DNA of 64,000 nucleotides from Planctomycetota bacterium (GTDB lineage Bacteria > Planctomycetota > Phycisphaerae > Phycisphaerales > UBA1924), in the NCBI GenBank assembly GCA_018968885.1, contig JAGWZK010000015.1:1-64000 (forward strand). The letters run 5' to 3'. Within the stretch, counting starts at the first letter, position 1; each line of letters opens with the position of its first letter. The translations under genes and the position numbers were made by a program. The notes beneath the pieces were generated by a model. That model was not told where the DNA came from. It ran no database searches and saw only the letters and a list, made by a program, of their open reading frames with translations. Shown in pieces: positions 8,791 through 17,123 of the stretch.

Positions 8791-9549
8791 ATGAATCGCA
8801 AGCAATTGCTGAGTGTGTGCGGGTTGGCGACAGTCGCGTTGAGCGTCTCCCTGTGCGGATGCGAAAAACCCCCGCCGCCGCCCCCGCCCCCGCCGCCGAA
8901 GATTGAGGCCCCTCCGCCGCCGGAGCCGATCAAGGTCGATGCGGTGCTGGCCGAGGTGAAGCCGGATGCGCGCGTGCAGTTCCCTCAGGAGCGTGCACCG
9001 ATCGATGCGACGCTGGCCAAGGCCGTGATTGAACTGGCCAACGGCTTTGCCAAGGGTGATTCGGCCAAGATCGGCGGCATGCTTGATCCGGTGTCCAAGG
9101 TGACGCTGGACAAGCTCTCTGCGGATGGCTCGCTTGAGGATGTGTCCAAGAAGCTGGAAGGCGTGCGCGTGGTGTGTCTGGAAGAGGGCGGCATTGACGC
9201 CGGCAAGTCATCGTCCGGCTCGGTGGTGCTGGCGTTCCAGGAACCCGGTTCGTCGTATGTGGTGTCGTGGGTTGCGGTGAAGGCGGGTGAGCAGTGGATC
9301 TTCACTGCCGCGCCGTCGACCAGTGCGAGCAAGACTCGCGCTGCAGAATGGGACGGGCTGGGATTCTCCGGCTATTTCCCCTCTGCCAATATCGCGGCGA
9401 GCCCGATGTCTGAGCTTCCTGACTCTGGCGCGGCACCCGCGGGCGAAGAGAAGAAGGAAGAGGGTGATGGCAAGGGTGGTGGTGGCGACCGCAAGGTGCG
9501 CACACCTCACGGGCCGGTGACAGTGCCGGGTACGAATCCTGGCGGCTGA
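8791..9549 (+). CDS. Lipoprotein with polyproline linker, function unknown
   Basis: A 252-aa protein with a lipoprotein signal peptide: basic start (MNRKQ), hydrophobic core and lipobox LCG|C (~residue 24). Maturation would leave it lipid-anchored. A run of about 11 prolines and a second PPPPEP stretch follow the Cys and would act as a rigid spacer across the periplasm. The remaining domain (~60-200) is unrecognised; a Gly/Lys-rich tail ends the protein. The ATG at 8791 is ten bases after GAGGAAG; another ATG at 8782 lies right against that site. The gene lies between fabD and fabG, but nothing in it points to lipid synthesis. Confidence 0.8.
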   Translation: MNRKQLLSVCGLATVALSVSLCGCEKPPPPPPPPPPKIEAPPPPEPIKVDAVLAEVKPDARVQFPQERAPIDATLAKAVIELANGFAKGDSAKIGGMLDPVSKVTLDKLSADGSLEDVSKKLEGVRVVCLEEGGIDAGKSSSGSVVLAFQEPGSSYVVSWVAVKAGEQWIFTAAPSTSASKTRAAEWDGLGFSGYFPSANIAASPMSELPDSGAAPAGEEKKEEGDGKGGGGDRKVRTPHGPVTVPGTNPGG

Positions 9550-9636
9550 ATTGATCGACTGCGTTTGATTTTCAATGGTGTGGAGGGTGCTGTGTGAGTG
9601 GCACCGGGCTTGGTATTTGCAAGTGGGAGTTTCACC

Positions 9637-10383
9637 GTGGCTGATTCGATCAAGCGTGTGGCGATTGTGACAGGGGCAAGCCGGGGCATTGGCAAGGCGA
9701 TCGCGTTGCGTTTGGCGCGTGATGGGCGGCATGTGGTTCTGATGGCACGGAGTGAAGGCCCTCTGAATGACCTGAAGGCGCAGATTGAGGCGAATGGCGG
9801 CAGCGCGAGCGTGGCGGTGGCGGATGTGAGTGATGCCAAGGCGCTGGCCGCTGCGATTGAGAAAGTGGCTGAGCAGCACGGGCGGCTCGACATTCTGGTG
9901 AACAACGCGGGAATCACCAAGGACAATCTGGCGCTGCGCATGAGCGATGAGGATTGGGATGCGGTGGTGGATACGAATCTGAAGAGCGCGTTTGTGGCGA
10001 GCCGCGCGGCGGCGCGGCCGATGATGAAGGGTCGCTTTGGGCGAATTGTGAACATCGCGAGCACGAGTGGATTGGTGGGGAATGCCGGGCAGGCGAACTA
10101 TGCCGCGGCAAAGGCGGGCTTGCTGGGACTCAGCAAGACCTTTGCGCGAGAGTTGGGGAGCAAGGGTGTGACGTGCAACGTGGTGGCGCCGGGGTATATC
10201 CAGACGGATATGACGGAGAATCTGCCGGAAGAGATCAAGGGAAAGATCAGCGAGATGATCGCTGTGAAGCGATTGGGCACGGTGGAAGATATCGCGGCGG
10301 CGGTGGCGTATGCGACCAGCGATGAAGCGGGGTTCTTTACTGGTCAGACGATTACGGTGGATGGCGGCATGACGATGGTTTAA
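9637..10383 (+). CDS. fabG: 3-oxoacyl-ACP reductase
   Basis: NADPH-dependent reductase of the fatty-acid elongation cycle, a classical short-chain dehydrogenase of 248 aa. It shows the cofactor motif TGASRGIG (~residues 13-20), NNAG (~89-92), the catalytic Ser in IASTSG (~141) and YAAAK (Tyr ~154, Lys ~158). The GTG at 9637 is chosen because GGGAG stands seven bases upstream and the length then matches the family; an upstream GTG at 9598 adds 13 unconserved residues. It converges with the minus-strand gene ending at 10398. Confidence 0.95.
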   Translation: MADSIKRVAIVTGASRGIGKAIALRLARDGRHVVLMARSEGPLNDLKAQIEANGGSASVAVADVSDAKALAAAIEKVAEQHGRLDILVNNAGITKDNLALRMSDEDWDAVVDTNLKSAFVASRAAARPMMKGRFGRIVNIASTSGLVGNAGQANYAAAKAGLLGLSKTFARELGSKGVTCNVVAPGYIQTDMTENLPEEIKGKISEMIAVKRLGTVEDIAAAVAYATSDEAGFFTGQTITVDGGMTMV

Positions 10384-10397
10384 GTTCGGCTGTGCCG

Positions 10398-10946
10398 TTA
10401 CTGAGGGTCGCTCGGTGGCTTGGCGCGGATGGGTGTTGATGCTGGCAGCGGTGATGGCTTGCCGGTGGTTGGGCCACTGGATGTTGTGCCGTCTTGAGAA
10501 TCAGAGGTTGCCGCTGGCGCGGATTGTGAAGCACCACTGGGGCGATCGGCCAATTTGATGGTGGGAGTGGCGAGACCCGGGGGCAGGGTGGATTGGTCCA
10601 CTTGCTGTGTGCCGGGCGCGCCTTTGACGCCGACCATGACGGTTGAGGAGTTGCCACCACCACCGACGACGAAGTAAGTGATGCAGGCGGTGAGTATGCA
10701 CGCGGCGATGATGATGGTGATGAAGACGGGGGTGCGCTTGGCGGGTTCGAGGTCGATATCGCGCTGCTTGGCGCGCATAGTGTCGAGGTTGTATTTGGCA
10801 TCGTCGCGGGTGCGGACCCACCAGTCAGAGAGGCGCGAGGCGATGGAAGGTTTGCCGGAGCCGAAAGCGCGGCGGGCGCGATAGGCATAGACGCGGTCGT
10901 CGACAGCGCGGCCGAGTCTGCTCAATTTATCTTCAAAGCCGCTCAT
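10398..10946 (-). CDS. Single-pass membrane protein, unknown
   Basis: A 182-aa protein with a charged N-terminal half (Arg/Lys/Asp-rich, ~1-65), one membrane segment (VFITIIIAACILTACITYF, ~residues 70-90) and a Gly/Ser/Pro-rich outer tail. The topology suggests cytoplasmic N-terminus and an unstructured periplasmic tail. A GTG three codons upstream (10955) has AGGA at a good distance and is the alternative start. No function can be assigned. It follows the pseudopilin gene on the same strand after 60 bases. Confidence 0.65.
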   Translation of the reverse strand: MSGFEDKLSRLGRAVDDRVYAYRARRAFGSGKPSIASRLSDWWVRTRDDAKYNLDTMRAKQRDIDLEPAKRTPVFITIIIAACILTACITYFVVGGGGNSSTVMVGVKGAPGTQQVDQSTLPPGLATPTIKLADRPSGASQSAPAATSDSQDGTTSSGPTTGKPSPLPASTPIRAKPPSDPQ

Positions 10947-11006
10947 GGAAAACACTCGAAGGATCCTGAGAGCATATCGGCATTTGCAAGCGTGCTGATG
11001 TAGTGC

Positions 11007-11885
11007 CTAATTGCGGGGAAGATCGCGGCCGCGGACGCCATCGCGTGTGGCGTAGAAAAACAGCGGAATCTGCTGGGCGTAACAGGGCGCGATGGCGGGG
11101 TCGCCACCGTCGCTCGCTGGTGCGGAGATCTTTTGATAAAGCGTGGACATGTTGGCGGTGTCGATGCTGCCGTCGGTGAGGCCGATGTTGATCTTGGATT
11201 TTGGATCTGCGACAGCCGTGGGGCGGGTGGTGGAGAAATCCATGCGTTCGTAGAGCATCACCTTGGCCGCGGGGTGTGCGACATCGGCCATGGCGTTGAA
11301 GCGGAGGAGTTGTGCGGTCATGGGGGTGCGGGATGCGCCGGTGTAGCGGCTGGCAGCACTCCAAAAGGTGGGGGAGTAGATGAATGAGGATGGGAAGAGG
11401 AGGTCCCCCTGCTGATTGCTCATGTCGGCAGCGCGGGTGCGGTATTCGCCCATGAGTTCGGCATCGGCGGGGGAGACCATTTCCTGGGCGACGGGATTGG
11501 CGGAGCGGTAGTCGCTGAGGTACGAATACCAGACGTTGCAGAATCCCTCGGTTTTGGACGCGGCATCCGGGGAGTCAAAATCCCAGCGCCAATTGGATTC
11601 GCGGGCGTGGACGGCTTGGGTCCACGTCGCGGGGCCGCCGGTCATATCAGCGGGCCAGGTGGCGCGGAAGGGGTTGAGGAAAACTTCCTGATGATCGCCC
11701 AGGTAGAGGTGCATGATCTGCACGGCGGAGCGGAGGTTGGCGAGGCCCACGACGCTGCGGGCGCGTTGGCGGGCACCGGACAGGGCGGGAAGAGCGATAG
11801 TCATCAGGAGCGCGATGATGGAAATGACCACCAGCAGCTCGATGAGCGTGAAGCCGAAGGGGCGGCGGATGTGAGGCCTTGGCAC
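11007..11885 (-). CDS. Pseudopilin-like protein with prepilin cleavage site
   Basis: A 292-aa protein. Basic leader MPRPHIRRPFG, then FTLIELLVVISIIALLMTIA: the prepilin peptidase site, with Glu at +5. After the helix come PALSGARQRARSVVGLANLRS and a unique soluble domain. It is the paralogue of the product of 4585-5376. No assembly ATPase or prepilin peptidase lies nearby, though a secretin is encoded at 34754-38545. The GTG at 11885 is chosen because it gives the usual short basic leader. Confidence 0.85.
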   Translation of the reverse strand: MPRPHIRRPFGFTLIELLVVISIIALLMTIALPALSGARQRARSVVGLANLRSAVQIMHLYLGDHQEVFLNPFRATWPADMTGGPATWTQAVHARESNWRWDFDSPDAASKTEGFCNVWYSYLSDYRSANPVAQEMVSPADAELMGEYRTRAADMSNQQGDLLFPSSFIYSPTFWSAASRYTGASRTPMTAQLLRFNAMADVAHPAAKVMLYERMDFSTTRPTAVADPKSKINIGLTDGSIDTANMSTLYQKISAPASDGGDPAIAPCYAQQIPLFFYATRDGVRGRDLPRN

Positions 11886-11930
11886 GATGAGAGTGTAACG
11901 AACGACCCGTGAGGAAGTTGCAGCGGATTG

Positions 11931-12143
11931 TCACTTCTTGGTGGCGTCGGGGCCGCGACCAGGCCCGGAAGGTCCTCGCAAGGGTCGCTTGGGAGCGGGG
12001 ATCACTTTGGCCTTTAGGGAATCTTGAAGCTTCGCGGCATCTTCACCCAGTCGCCGGACATCGTTGCCAAAGGCCGCTGAACGCTCTTCGCGAATGGCGC
12101 GGATCTCGTCGATGAGCGGATCTGGAGTTCTGGGTCGAGGCAT
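11931..12143 (-). CDS. Small protein, probable antitoxin partner of the PIN protein
   Basis: A 70-aa charged protein. The stretch DPLIDEIRAIREERSAAFGN resembles the short helical proteins commonly found next to PIN toxins of this type (D-x-I-x-E-I-R-x-x-R-E pattern), and a basic, Pro-rich tail follows. It starts 17 bases after the PIN gene stop on the same strand, so the two are likely cotranscribed. Antitoxin function is inference from context and the helical motif. The usual gene order in toxin-antitoxin pairs is the reverse, although toxin-first pairs are known. Confidence 0.6.
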   Translation of the reverse strand: MPRPRTPDPLIDEIRAIREERSAAFGNDVRRLGEDAAKLQDSLKAKVIPAPKRPLRGPSGPGRGPDATKK

Positions 12144-12160
12144 GGGTGCTCCGAGTTATT

Positions 12161-12619
12161 CTAGAGCATGTCAGGTGTCAAGATCGCAGGTGCGTCCAAC
12201 CCCATTTCAGCCAATGCAGAACGAAGATGGGGTACCTTGTTTGGATTTGAAAGGTGTTTGACGTTCCAGCTCAGCAGATAATCAATTCCGTGAACCGCGC
12301 AGACGGCTACATGCAAAGCGTCTCCCGCGACCGGTTGAGGCATCACGAGTGATGTGACCAGCATCTGTGCGCACGCGATGACTTCGTCGTTGATTTCGAG
12401 TAGTGGCAATTGCTCTGCATGTTCCAGAGCGGCGACTCGTAGTGGAAATCTGGGGTCGGAAAGTTCCCGAATAACCTCGACGCTGGTGAACAGTTCGTGT
12501 TCCGGGCCGACCTCTTGCATCCATTTTCGCGAAGACTCTCGTCGATACAAGCTGGCAAGATCGAGGCGGTCAGTCACGATCGCGCTCAGGACTGTTGTTT
12601 CGAGGTACACCCGTGCCAT
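12161..12619 (-). CDS. PIN-domain ribonuclease, VapC-like toxin
   Basis: A 152-aa PIN protein, a fold that cuts RNA with a cluster of acidic residues and divalent metal. Seen: the opening strand VYLETTVLSAI (E in place of the usual first D), TSVEVIRELSD (second acid), MPQPVAGDALHVAVC (third, D ~105) and the conserved LLSWNVKHLSN. The frame is open 24 codons upstream, but the ATG at 12619 starts the fold directly. It follows fabH by 22 bases on the same strand and has lower GC than that gene, which suggests a recent insertion after a housekeeping operon. Confidence 0.8.
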   Translation of the reverse strand: MARVYLETTVLSAIVTDRLDLASLYRRESSRKWMQEVGPEHELFTSVEVIRELSDPRFPLRVAALEHAEQLPLLEINDEVIACAQMLVTSLVMPQPVAGDALHVAVCAVHGIDYLLSWNVKHLSNPNKVPHLRSALAEMGLDAPAILTPDML

Positions 12620-12641
12620 GTAATGACTCTGGGAAAGAAAT

Positions 12642-13655
12642 TCACATCTGCCAGAGGGAGCTGCCCCAGGTGAGGCCGCCACCAAAGCCAAGGAACATGA
12701 CTTTCATGCCGTCTTTGATGCGGCCAGCGCGGACGAGTTCGTCAAGGCAGAGCGGGACAGAAGCACCGACGGTGTTGCCGTAGCGGTCGATGTTGACGTA
12801 AAGGCGGTCTTCGGGGATGCCGAAACGCTCGCGAGCGGCACCGAGGATGCGGGCGTTGGACTGGTGACAGACGTACATGTCGATCTTGTCGGGAGTGAGG
12901 TTGGCTTTGTCGAGGGTCTGCTGGATCAATTCGGGGAAGGTGCCGACGGCGAACTTGAAGACGCTGGCGCCGTTCATCTGCACATAGCCATACTTGCTGG
13001 TGTCGCAGGCGATGCCTTTGGGGAAGTCGCGTTCTTCGTGAGGAACGTAGATTTCCTTCCAACCTTCACCATCGGCGTGCATGCCCTGGGCGAGGATGCC
13101 CTTGGTGGTGTCGTCGGTGGCGCGGAAAATCGCGGCGCCTGCGCCATCGCCGAAGATGATGGCTGTGCCGCGACCGTTGTTGGAGTAATCCATCAACTCG
13201 GTCAAAGTGTCAGCACCGATGACGGCGATGGTGCGATAGGCCCCGCCTTTGATGAGGTCGTGGGCGGTGTTCATGCCGAAGATAAAGCCCGAGCAGGCGG
13301 CGTTGAGATCGAACGCGCCGCAGTGGCCCGCGCCGACAAGCGCACTGACGACGCACGCTGTCGCGGGGCACTCCATCTCCGGCGTCATGGTGGCGCAGAT
13401 GATGAGGTCAAGGTCAGTTGCGTTCAGGCGCGCGGCGGCGAGGGCGTTCTTGAGTGCTCCAGCGGCGAGCGTGGCTGTGGATTCGCCCTTGGCGCGGTCG
13501 ATCTTGCGGCGTTCGCGAATGCCTGTGCGCTGCACGATCCACTCGTCGTTGGTCTCCATCAACTTGGTCAGGTCGGCATTTGTGAGCCGATTTTCAGGTA
13601 GATGCGAGCCAGTGCCAGCCAGACGCACACCGATGTTGGGACGGGTGCTGATCAT
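12642..13655 (-). CDS. fabH: 3-oxoacyl-ACP synthase III (KAS III)
   Basis: Starts fatty acid synthesis by condensing an acyl-CoA primer with malonyl-ACP. The 337-aa product has the catalytic triad of the family: Cys in NAACSGF (~residue 121), His in CHQSNARI (~258) and Asn in YGNTVGAS (~288), plus the terminal GGGLTWG loop. Its ATG overlaps the plsX stop by four bases (ATGA), so the pair is translationally coupled. The order rpmF-plsX-fabH is a widespread arrangement. Confidence 0.95.
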   Translation of the reverse strand: MISTRPNIGVRLAGTGSHLPENRLTNADLTKLMETNDEWIVQRTGIRERRKIDRAKGESTATLAAGALKNALAAARLNATDLDLIICATMTPEMECPATACVVSALVGAGHCGAFDLNAACSGFIFGMNTAHDLIKGGAYRTIAVIGADTLTELMDYSNNGRGTAIIFGDGAGAAIFRATDDTTKGILAQGMHADGEGWKEIYVPHEERDFPKGIACDTSKYGYVQMNGASVFKFAVGTFPELIQQTLDKANLTPDKIDMYVCHQSNARILGAARERFGIPEDRLYVNIDRYGNTVGASVPLCLDELVRAGRIKDGMKVMFLGFGGGLTWGSSLWQM

Positions 13656-14722
13656 GCGTTCACCTGCTGAGGAGCGGCGGGGCGATCAAGTTCGCGGATG
13701 CCACCGGGGTATGCAATCGGCATGGCCTGAGCCAGACGGGTCGTGATAGCGGTGTTGAGGTCAAGCTCGACATAGCGGCGTGCGGAGCGGATGCCCGCGC
13801 GAATGGTGCGGGCCTCGCTGCTGCCGTGGGCGATGAAGCAGTAGCCCTTTGCGCCGAGCAGAGGCGCAGCGCCGTGTTCGTGATAGTCGTGCTTCTTGTA
13901 AATGCCCTTGAAGACGGGCTCGAGTTTCAACAGCAGCATGGGATCGGTGTTGAGCACTTCCTGTGTGACAAAGGCAAAGATGCTCTTGACCATACCCTCG
14001 GCGGTCTTCAGGAGCGAATTTCCTGTGAAGGCATCGGCGACGACGACATCGGCGACGCCTTCGAAGAGGTCGCGCCCTTCGATGAAGCCGATGGAGTTGC
14101 AGTCGGGAGTGATGCGGAGTTTTTCGGCGACTTCGTTGACCATCGCTCCGCCCTTGCCCTCTTCGGTGCCGATGTTCATGACGCCGATGCGGGGGCGAGC
14201 GATGCCGTGCACCAGACGCGCGGTGACTTCGCCCATCAGGGCATATTGGTACAGATTGATGGCTTTGGGTTCAGGGTTCGCGCCAGCGTCGATGAGAACG
14301 ATGTGGCCCTTGAACGCTGGAATGGTGACAGCGATGCCGGGGCGATGCACCTGCGGCAGGCGGCCCATATTCAGCACGCTGGCAGAGACGCACGCGCCGG
14401 TGTTGCCGGCGGAGAGAACAAAGTCGCAGGAGCGGGGATGGCGTGAGGCGCCGACTTCGGCCATGCGGACGATTGAGGAGTCGCGCTTCTTGCGGACGCT
14501 TTCGGCAGGGTGATCACCCATGCCGATGACTTCGGTGCAGTGTTCGATTTCGATGCGCGCATCTTTGATGCCGCGCTCGGTGAGAAACTCTTCGATGATG
14601 GGGCGCGGACCGATCAAGACCAGACGGTCGTCGGGGGCGAGGTCGGGGAGTGCCTCTGCACACCCCTTGAGAATGGCGTCGGGGGCAAAGTCGCCTCCCA
14701 TGACGTCCACACCAATACGCAT
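13652..14722 (-). CDS. plsX: Phosphate acyltransferase PlsX
   Basis: Makes acyl-phosphate from acyl-ACP for phospholipid synthesis; a peripheral membrane enzyme. The product is 356 aa and starts with the family opening MRIGVDVMGGDFAPD. Further family segments are AGNTGA, DAGANPEP and DAFTGNSLLKTAEG. AAGGA stands seven bases before the ATG. It is the middle gene of rpmF-plsX-fabH, 137 bases after rpmF, with a stable inverted repeat in between. Confidence 0.95.
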   Translation of the reverse strand: MRIGVDVMGGDFAPDAILKGCAEALPDLAPDDRLVLIGPRPIIEEFLTERGIKDARIEIEHCTEVIGMGDHPAESVRKKRDSSIVRMAEVGASRHPRSCDFVLSAGNTGACVSASVLNMGRLPQVHRPGIAVTIPAFKGHIVLIDAGANPEPKAINLYQYALMGEVTARLVHGIARPRIGVMNIGTEEGKGGAMVNEVAEKLRITPDCNSIGFIEGRDLFEGVADVVVADAFTGNSLLKTAEGMVKSIFAFVTQEVLNTDPMLLLKLEPVFKGIYKKHDYHEHGAAPLLGAKGYCFIAHGSSEARTIRAGIRSARRYVELDLNTAITTRLAQAMPIAYPGGIRELDRPAAPQQVNA

Positions 14723-14759
14723 CGCAGGGTCCTTGCATCCGGTGCATCACACCGGTCGA

Positions 14760-14796
14760 TTGGGACATTGGTCGTGACAAGGACCAGCAGTCCCAA
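14760..14796 (-). other. Two-tier inverted repeat between rpmF and plsX
   Basis: Outer arms TTGGGAC (14760-14766) and GTCCCAA (14790-14796) enclose inner arms TGGTC (14769-14773) and GACCA (14782-14786). As RNA on the minus strand this would fold into a hairpin ahead of plsX. No T-run follows, so it is not an obvious terminator; it could be a processing or stability element. Confidence 0.5.
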
Positions 14797-14859
14797 GCCA
14801 ACTCACCCAACCTACTGACCCAAAACACCCAACCCCTGACTCATTCGCATCCCGGGCAA

Positions 14860-15057
14860 TTAGCCCTGGGTGCCGATCTTGAGCTTGGGAACGGTGATCT
14901 TGAGACCAGCGCGGACGTAGCCGGACTGGGCGCAGGCGCGATGGTGCATCTTGGGCATGCCCGAGAGGGGATCCATGCCGCCGACGATGCCCTTCATGGC
15001 GTGGTGATTACGACGACGACGGGTGCGGCCGTAGGAGACTCTTTGTGGAGGGAGCAT
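14860..15057 (-). CDS. rpmF: 50S ribosomal protein L32, zinc-free form
   Basis: A 65-aa ribosomal protein of the large subunit. The basic N-terminus (QRVSYGRTRRRRNHHAMK) and the place beside plsX identify it. The family zinc ribbon normally has two CxxC pairs; here the first is replaced (DPLSG) and the second reads CAQS, so only one Cys remains and zinc binding is unlikely. GGAG lies nine bases before the ATG at 15057; an ATG at 15123 would add 22 residues with no family likeness. It should be the first gene of rpmF-plsX-fabH. Confidence 0.88.
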   Translation of the reverse strand: MLPPQRVSYGRTRRRRNHHAMKGIVGGMDPLSGMPKMHHRACAQSGYVRAGLKITVPKLKIGTQG

Positions 15058-15136
15058 TCTGACATTCTCCAGAGGCTGGTGCGACCCAGCCAGAGGTGCG
15101 ACAGGAGCCGTCTCCTGTGGCATAAGTTGAACAAAC

Positions 15137-15150
15137 CGAAACCGGTTTCG
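15137..15150. promoter_or_regulatory. 14-bp perfect palindrome upstream of rpmF
   Basis: CGAAACCGGTTTCG is self-complementary over all 14 bases and sits 80 bases before the rpmF start, in the gap after the ABC permease gene. Its place fits an operator for the rpmF-plsX-fabH operon. No regulator is identified and no clear -10/-35 pair is seen next to it. Confidence 0.4.
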
Positions 15151-15238
15151 ACCGGGGGGAACGTTAGGGGAGGGGGGAGGCAGGGTCAATATTTGCAGCA
15201 ATGATCCAAAGATTACAGGTGTAGACCGATAACACACA

Positions 15239-16603
15239 TCAGCCCACATCGCGCTTCATGAAGAGGATGATGCCGATTCCGAGAAAGGCGACGATCTGCA
15301 GCAGGGCGTACATGACGGTGCGCACGACGTAGGACGCAGGGATGGGCTGATTTTGGGTGATGGCGTCCAGCAGCCAGAAGTGTTGCAAGTTGGGGACCGC
15401 TCCCCAGGCGGCCAGCACCGGCGCGTTGACTTGCGTTGGTGTCACAAAGATGTAGTCGCCGGTGAGTGGCGGCACATATTCCATCAGGGCCGACTCTTCA
15501 TACGGGCCGACACGCCGCACAGTGAGGGTTTCGTTATCAACTTTGGTGATGATGAAAGCTGATTCGCGGGCCTGAGCCAGTGCGTCTTGATTTGCCGGGT
15601 CGCCTTCGAAGGGCTTGAAAGTCGGCGTGGACATGGGGAAACCGCTGGGGCTGCTGCTGTACATGAAGGGCATGCCGGGTTTGAATTCGATGAATGGCGT
15701 TCCGGCGATCTTGACCGTGACCTCGTCTTGATCCTTTTTAAAGGGCACCTTGATGGTTGGGTCGGTGGAGTCGGCGGAGCTGATTCGAGCGGCGATCTGG
15801 TTATTGAAGGCCCGGGACCCCAGGAAGTAATTGGACATCAGCGAAGCCACAAAGACACCGACGCAGACGACGATGGTCATGACTTGAGAAAGTCGAGTGG
15901 AGATCGCTGTCGCGATGGCCGCGAAAACCATCAGGGCCATCATCAGACAGATGCAGGCGATCGTGATCTGGGGTTTGAAATCGGTGTGTAACTCCTGCAG
16001 CTTCCACTCTTTACCGATTTTCAGGCAGAGCACGTACGCGAGCAGGATCAATGGGAAGAGAAACAGGATCAGGGTCTGGCTGAATTGCCAGGAATAGAAG
16101 TAGTTGCACCATGCAGCCAACGCAACAGAGAGGACGACGGCGGAGATTCCGAAGATCAAGACGGGGAAATCCACTAGATCGGAAGTGGTGGTTAGGACGC
16201 CGTGGCGAATCGCCAACAGCAAGAAGATGAGCATGATGGTGACCGACACCAGAATTGCGCCGGCGACACCTAAGTACTTGCCAATCAACAAGGTAGGACG
16301 GCCGACGGGTTTGGAGACGACCGTCAGGACAGTCTTATTTTCAATTTCACGAGAGAGAACGCTGGTGGCGATGAAGGCGGAGAGGACGATTCCGAAGCCA
16401 AAGACTGCTGAGATTCCAATATCAAAGAGGAGTTTGTTGTCGCTGGTGACTTCGCTCGACTCGGTCATTCCCATGGAAAATCCGGTCATCGCGGTATTCA
16501 GAATCTGAGTGATGCCGCTGAACAGGATCAGAATGGGAACGATGGGCTGTCGGATGGATTCGACAAAGGCGTTGCGGGCGATGGTAATGGTTTGCGAGAT
16601 CAT
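15239..16603 (-). CDS. ABC-2 type transporter permease
   Basis: A 454-aa membrane protein. It opens TIARNAFVESIRQPIVPILI, a typical ABC-2 permease start, and has about six membrane segments (around 20-45, 65-90, 115-140, 150-175, 185-205, 220-245) and a final pair at the C-terminus. A large soluble domain (~290-400) lies before the last segments. The motif SREIENKTVLTVVSKPVGR is the conserved cytoplasmic loop of the family. No ATPase gene adjoins it; the ATPase at 21926-23131 already has its own permease but could serve both. The ATG at 16603 is chosen because the family-like part starts there. Confidence 0.85.
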   Translation of the reverse strand: MISQTITIARNAFVESIRQPIVPILILFSGITQILNTAMTGFSMGMTESSEVTSDNKLLFDIGISAVFGFGIVLSAFIATSVLSREIENKTVLTVVSKPVGRPTLLIGKYLGVAGAILVSVTIMLIFLLLAIRHGVLTTTSDLVDFPVLIFGISAVVLSVALAAWCNYFYSWQFSQTLILFLFPLILLAYVLCLKIGKEWKLQELHTDFKPQITIACICLMMALMVFAAIATAISTRLSQVMTIVVCVGVFVASLMSNYFLGSRAFNNQIAARISSADSTDPTIKVPFKKDQDEVTVKIAGTPFIEFKPGMPFMYSSSPSGFPMSTPTFKPFEGDPANQDALAQARESAFIITKVDNETLTVRRVGPYEESALMEYVPPLTGDYIFVTPTQVNAPVLAAWGAVPNLQHFWLLDAITQNQPIPASYVVRTVMYALLQIVAFLGIGIILFMKRDVG

Positions 16604-17123
16604 GGGAAGGATTGAGAGTGAGGAATCAGGGCTTGAAACCTGCCGCAGACCCGAAATGGGGGGGATCTGAGGCGATGTACCGGTGACAAAGGGATGCAAA
16701 GCGAGGAATCGGATCGAACTTAGCGGCGCAGGCAGCGTACTTCAAGATCGTCTGCCGTGCCCACTGCGAATCGGGTGGTACGTCGGCGGAGGTCGCCGGG
16801 TTCTCTGGCGACCGGATAAACCTGAGGCGGGAGAATCTGTACGCTGATCTGATGTCGAGCGAGTGATCGCTTGACAGAAAGGTTGGTTCTCAAGGGTGCT
16901 GTCGGGCGAGAGCGCGATGGCAGTGGACATCCGCATCCGGGAAGTCCACCATTGGGCCCGTGAGTTAGCGCTCAGGGTGAAGTCCCTGAGCCAGCTGGCG
17001 GGTCGACGAACAGTCGGCCCGCGAGTTCGGGTTTTCGGAGATGATGGCGGGGATAGTTTGGTTTGAGGTTTGCGCGATCACCCGACGAGGGGGATGGCGA
17101 TCAGTGAAGGAAGTCAAGAACGC
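16604..17123. other. Divergent intergenic region upstream of the SPFH operon
   Basis: 520 bases between the ABC permease (minus) and the SPFH genes (plus). Two hairpins are visible: GGTCGCC/GGCGACC (16791-16797 and 16807-16813) and GCTCAGGG/CCCTGAGC (16970-16977 and 16984-16991). A TTGACA lies at 16871-16876 but lacks a good -10 at 17 bases. No convincing small gene is present. Confidence 0.5.

Noticed and set aside
16871..16899. TTGACA as a promoter for the SPFH operon
   Set aside because: At 16-18 bases downstream there is only GGGTGC/GGTGCT, which is a poor -10.
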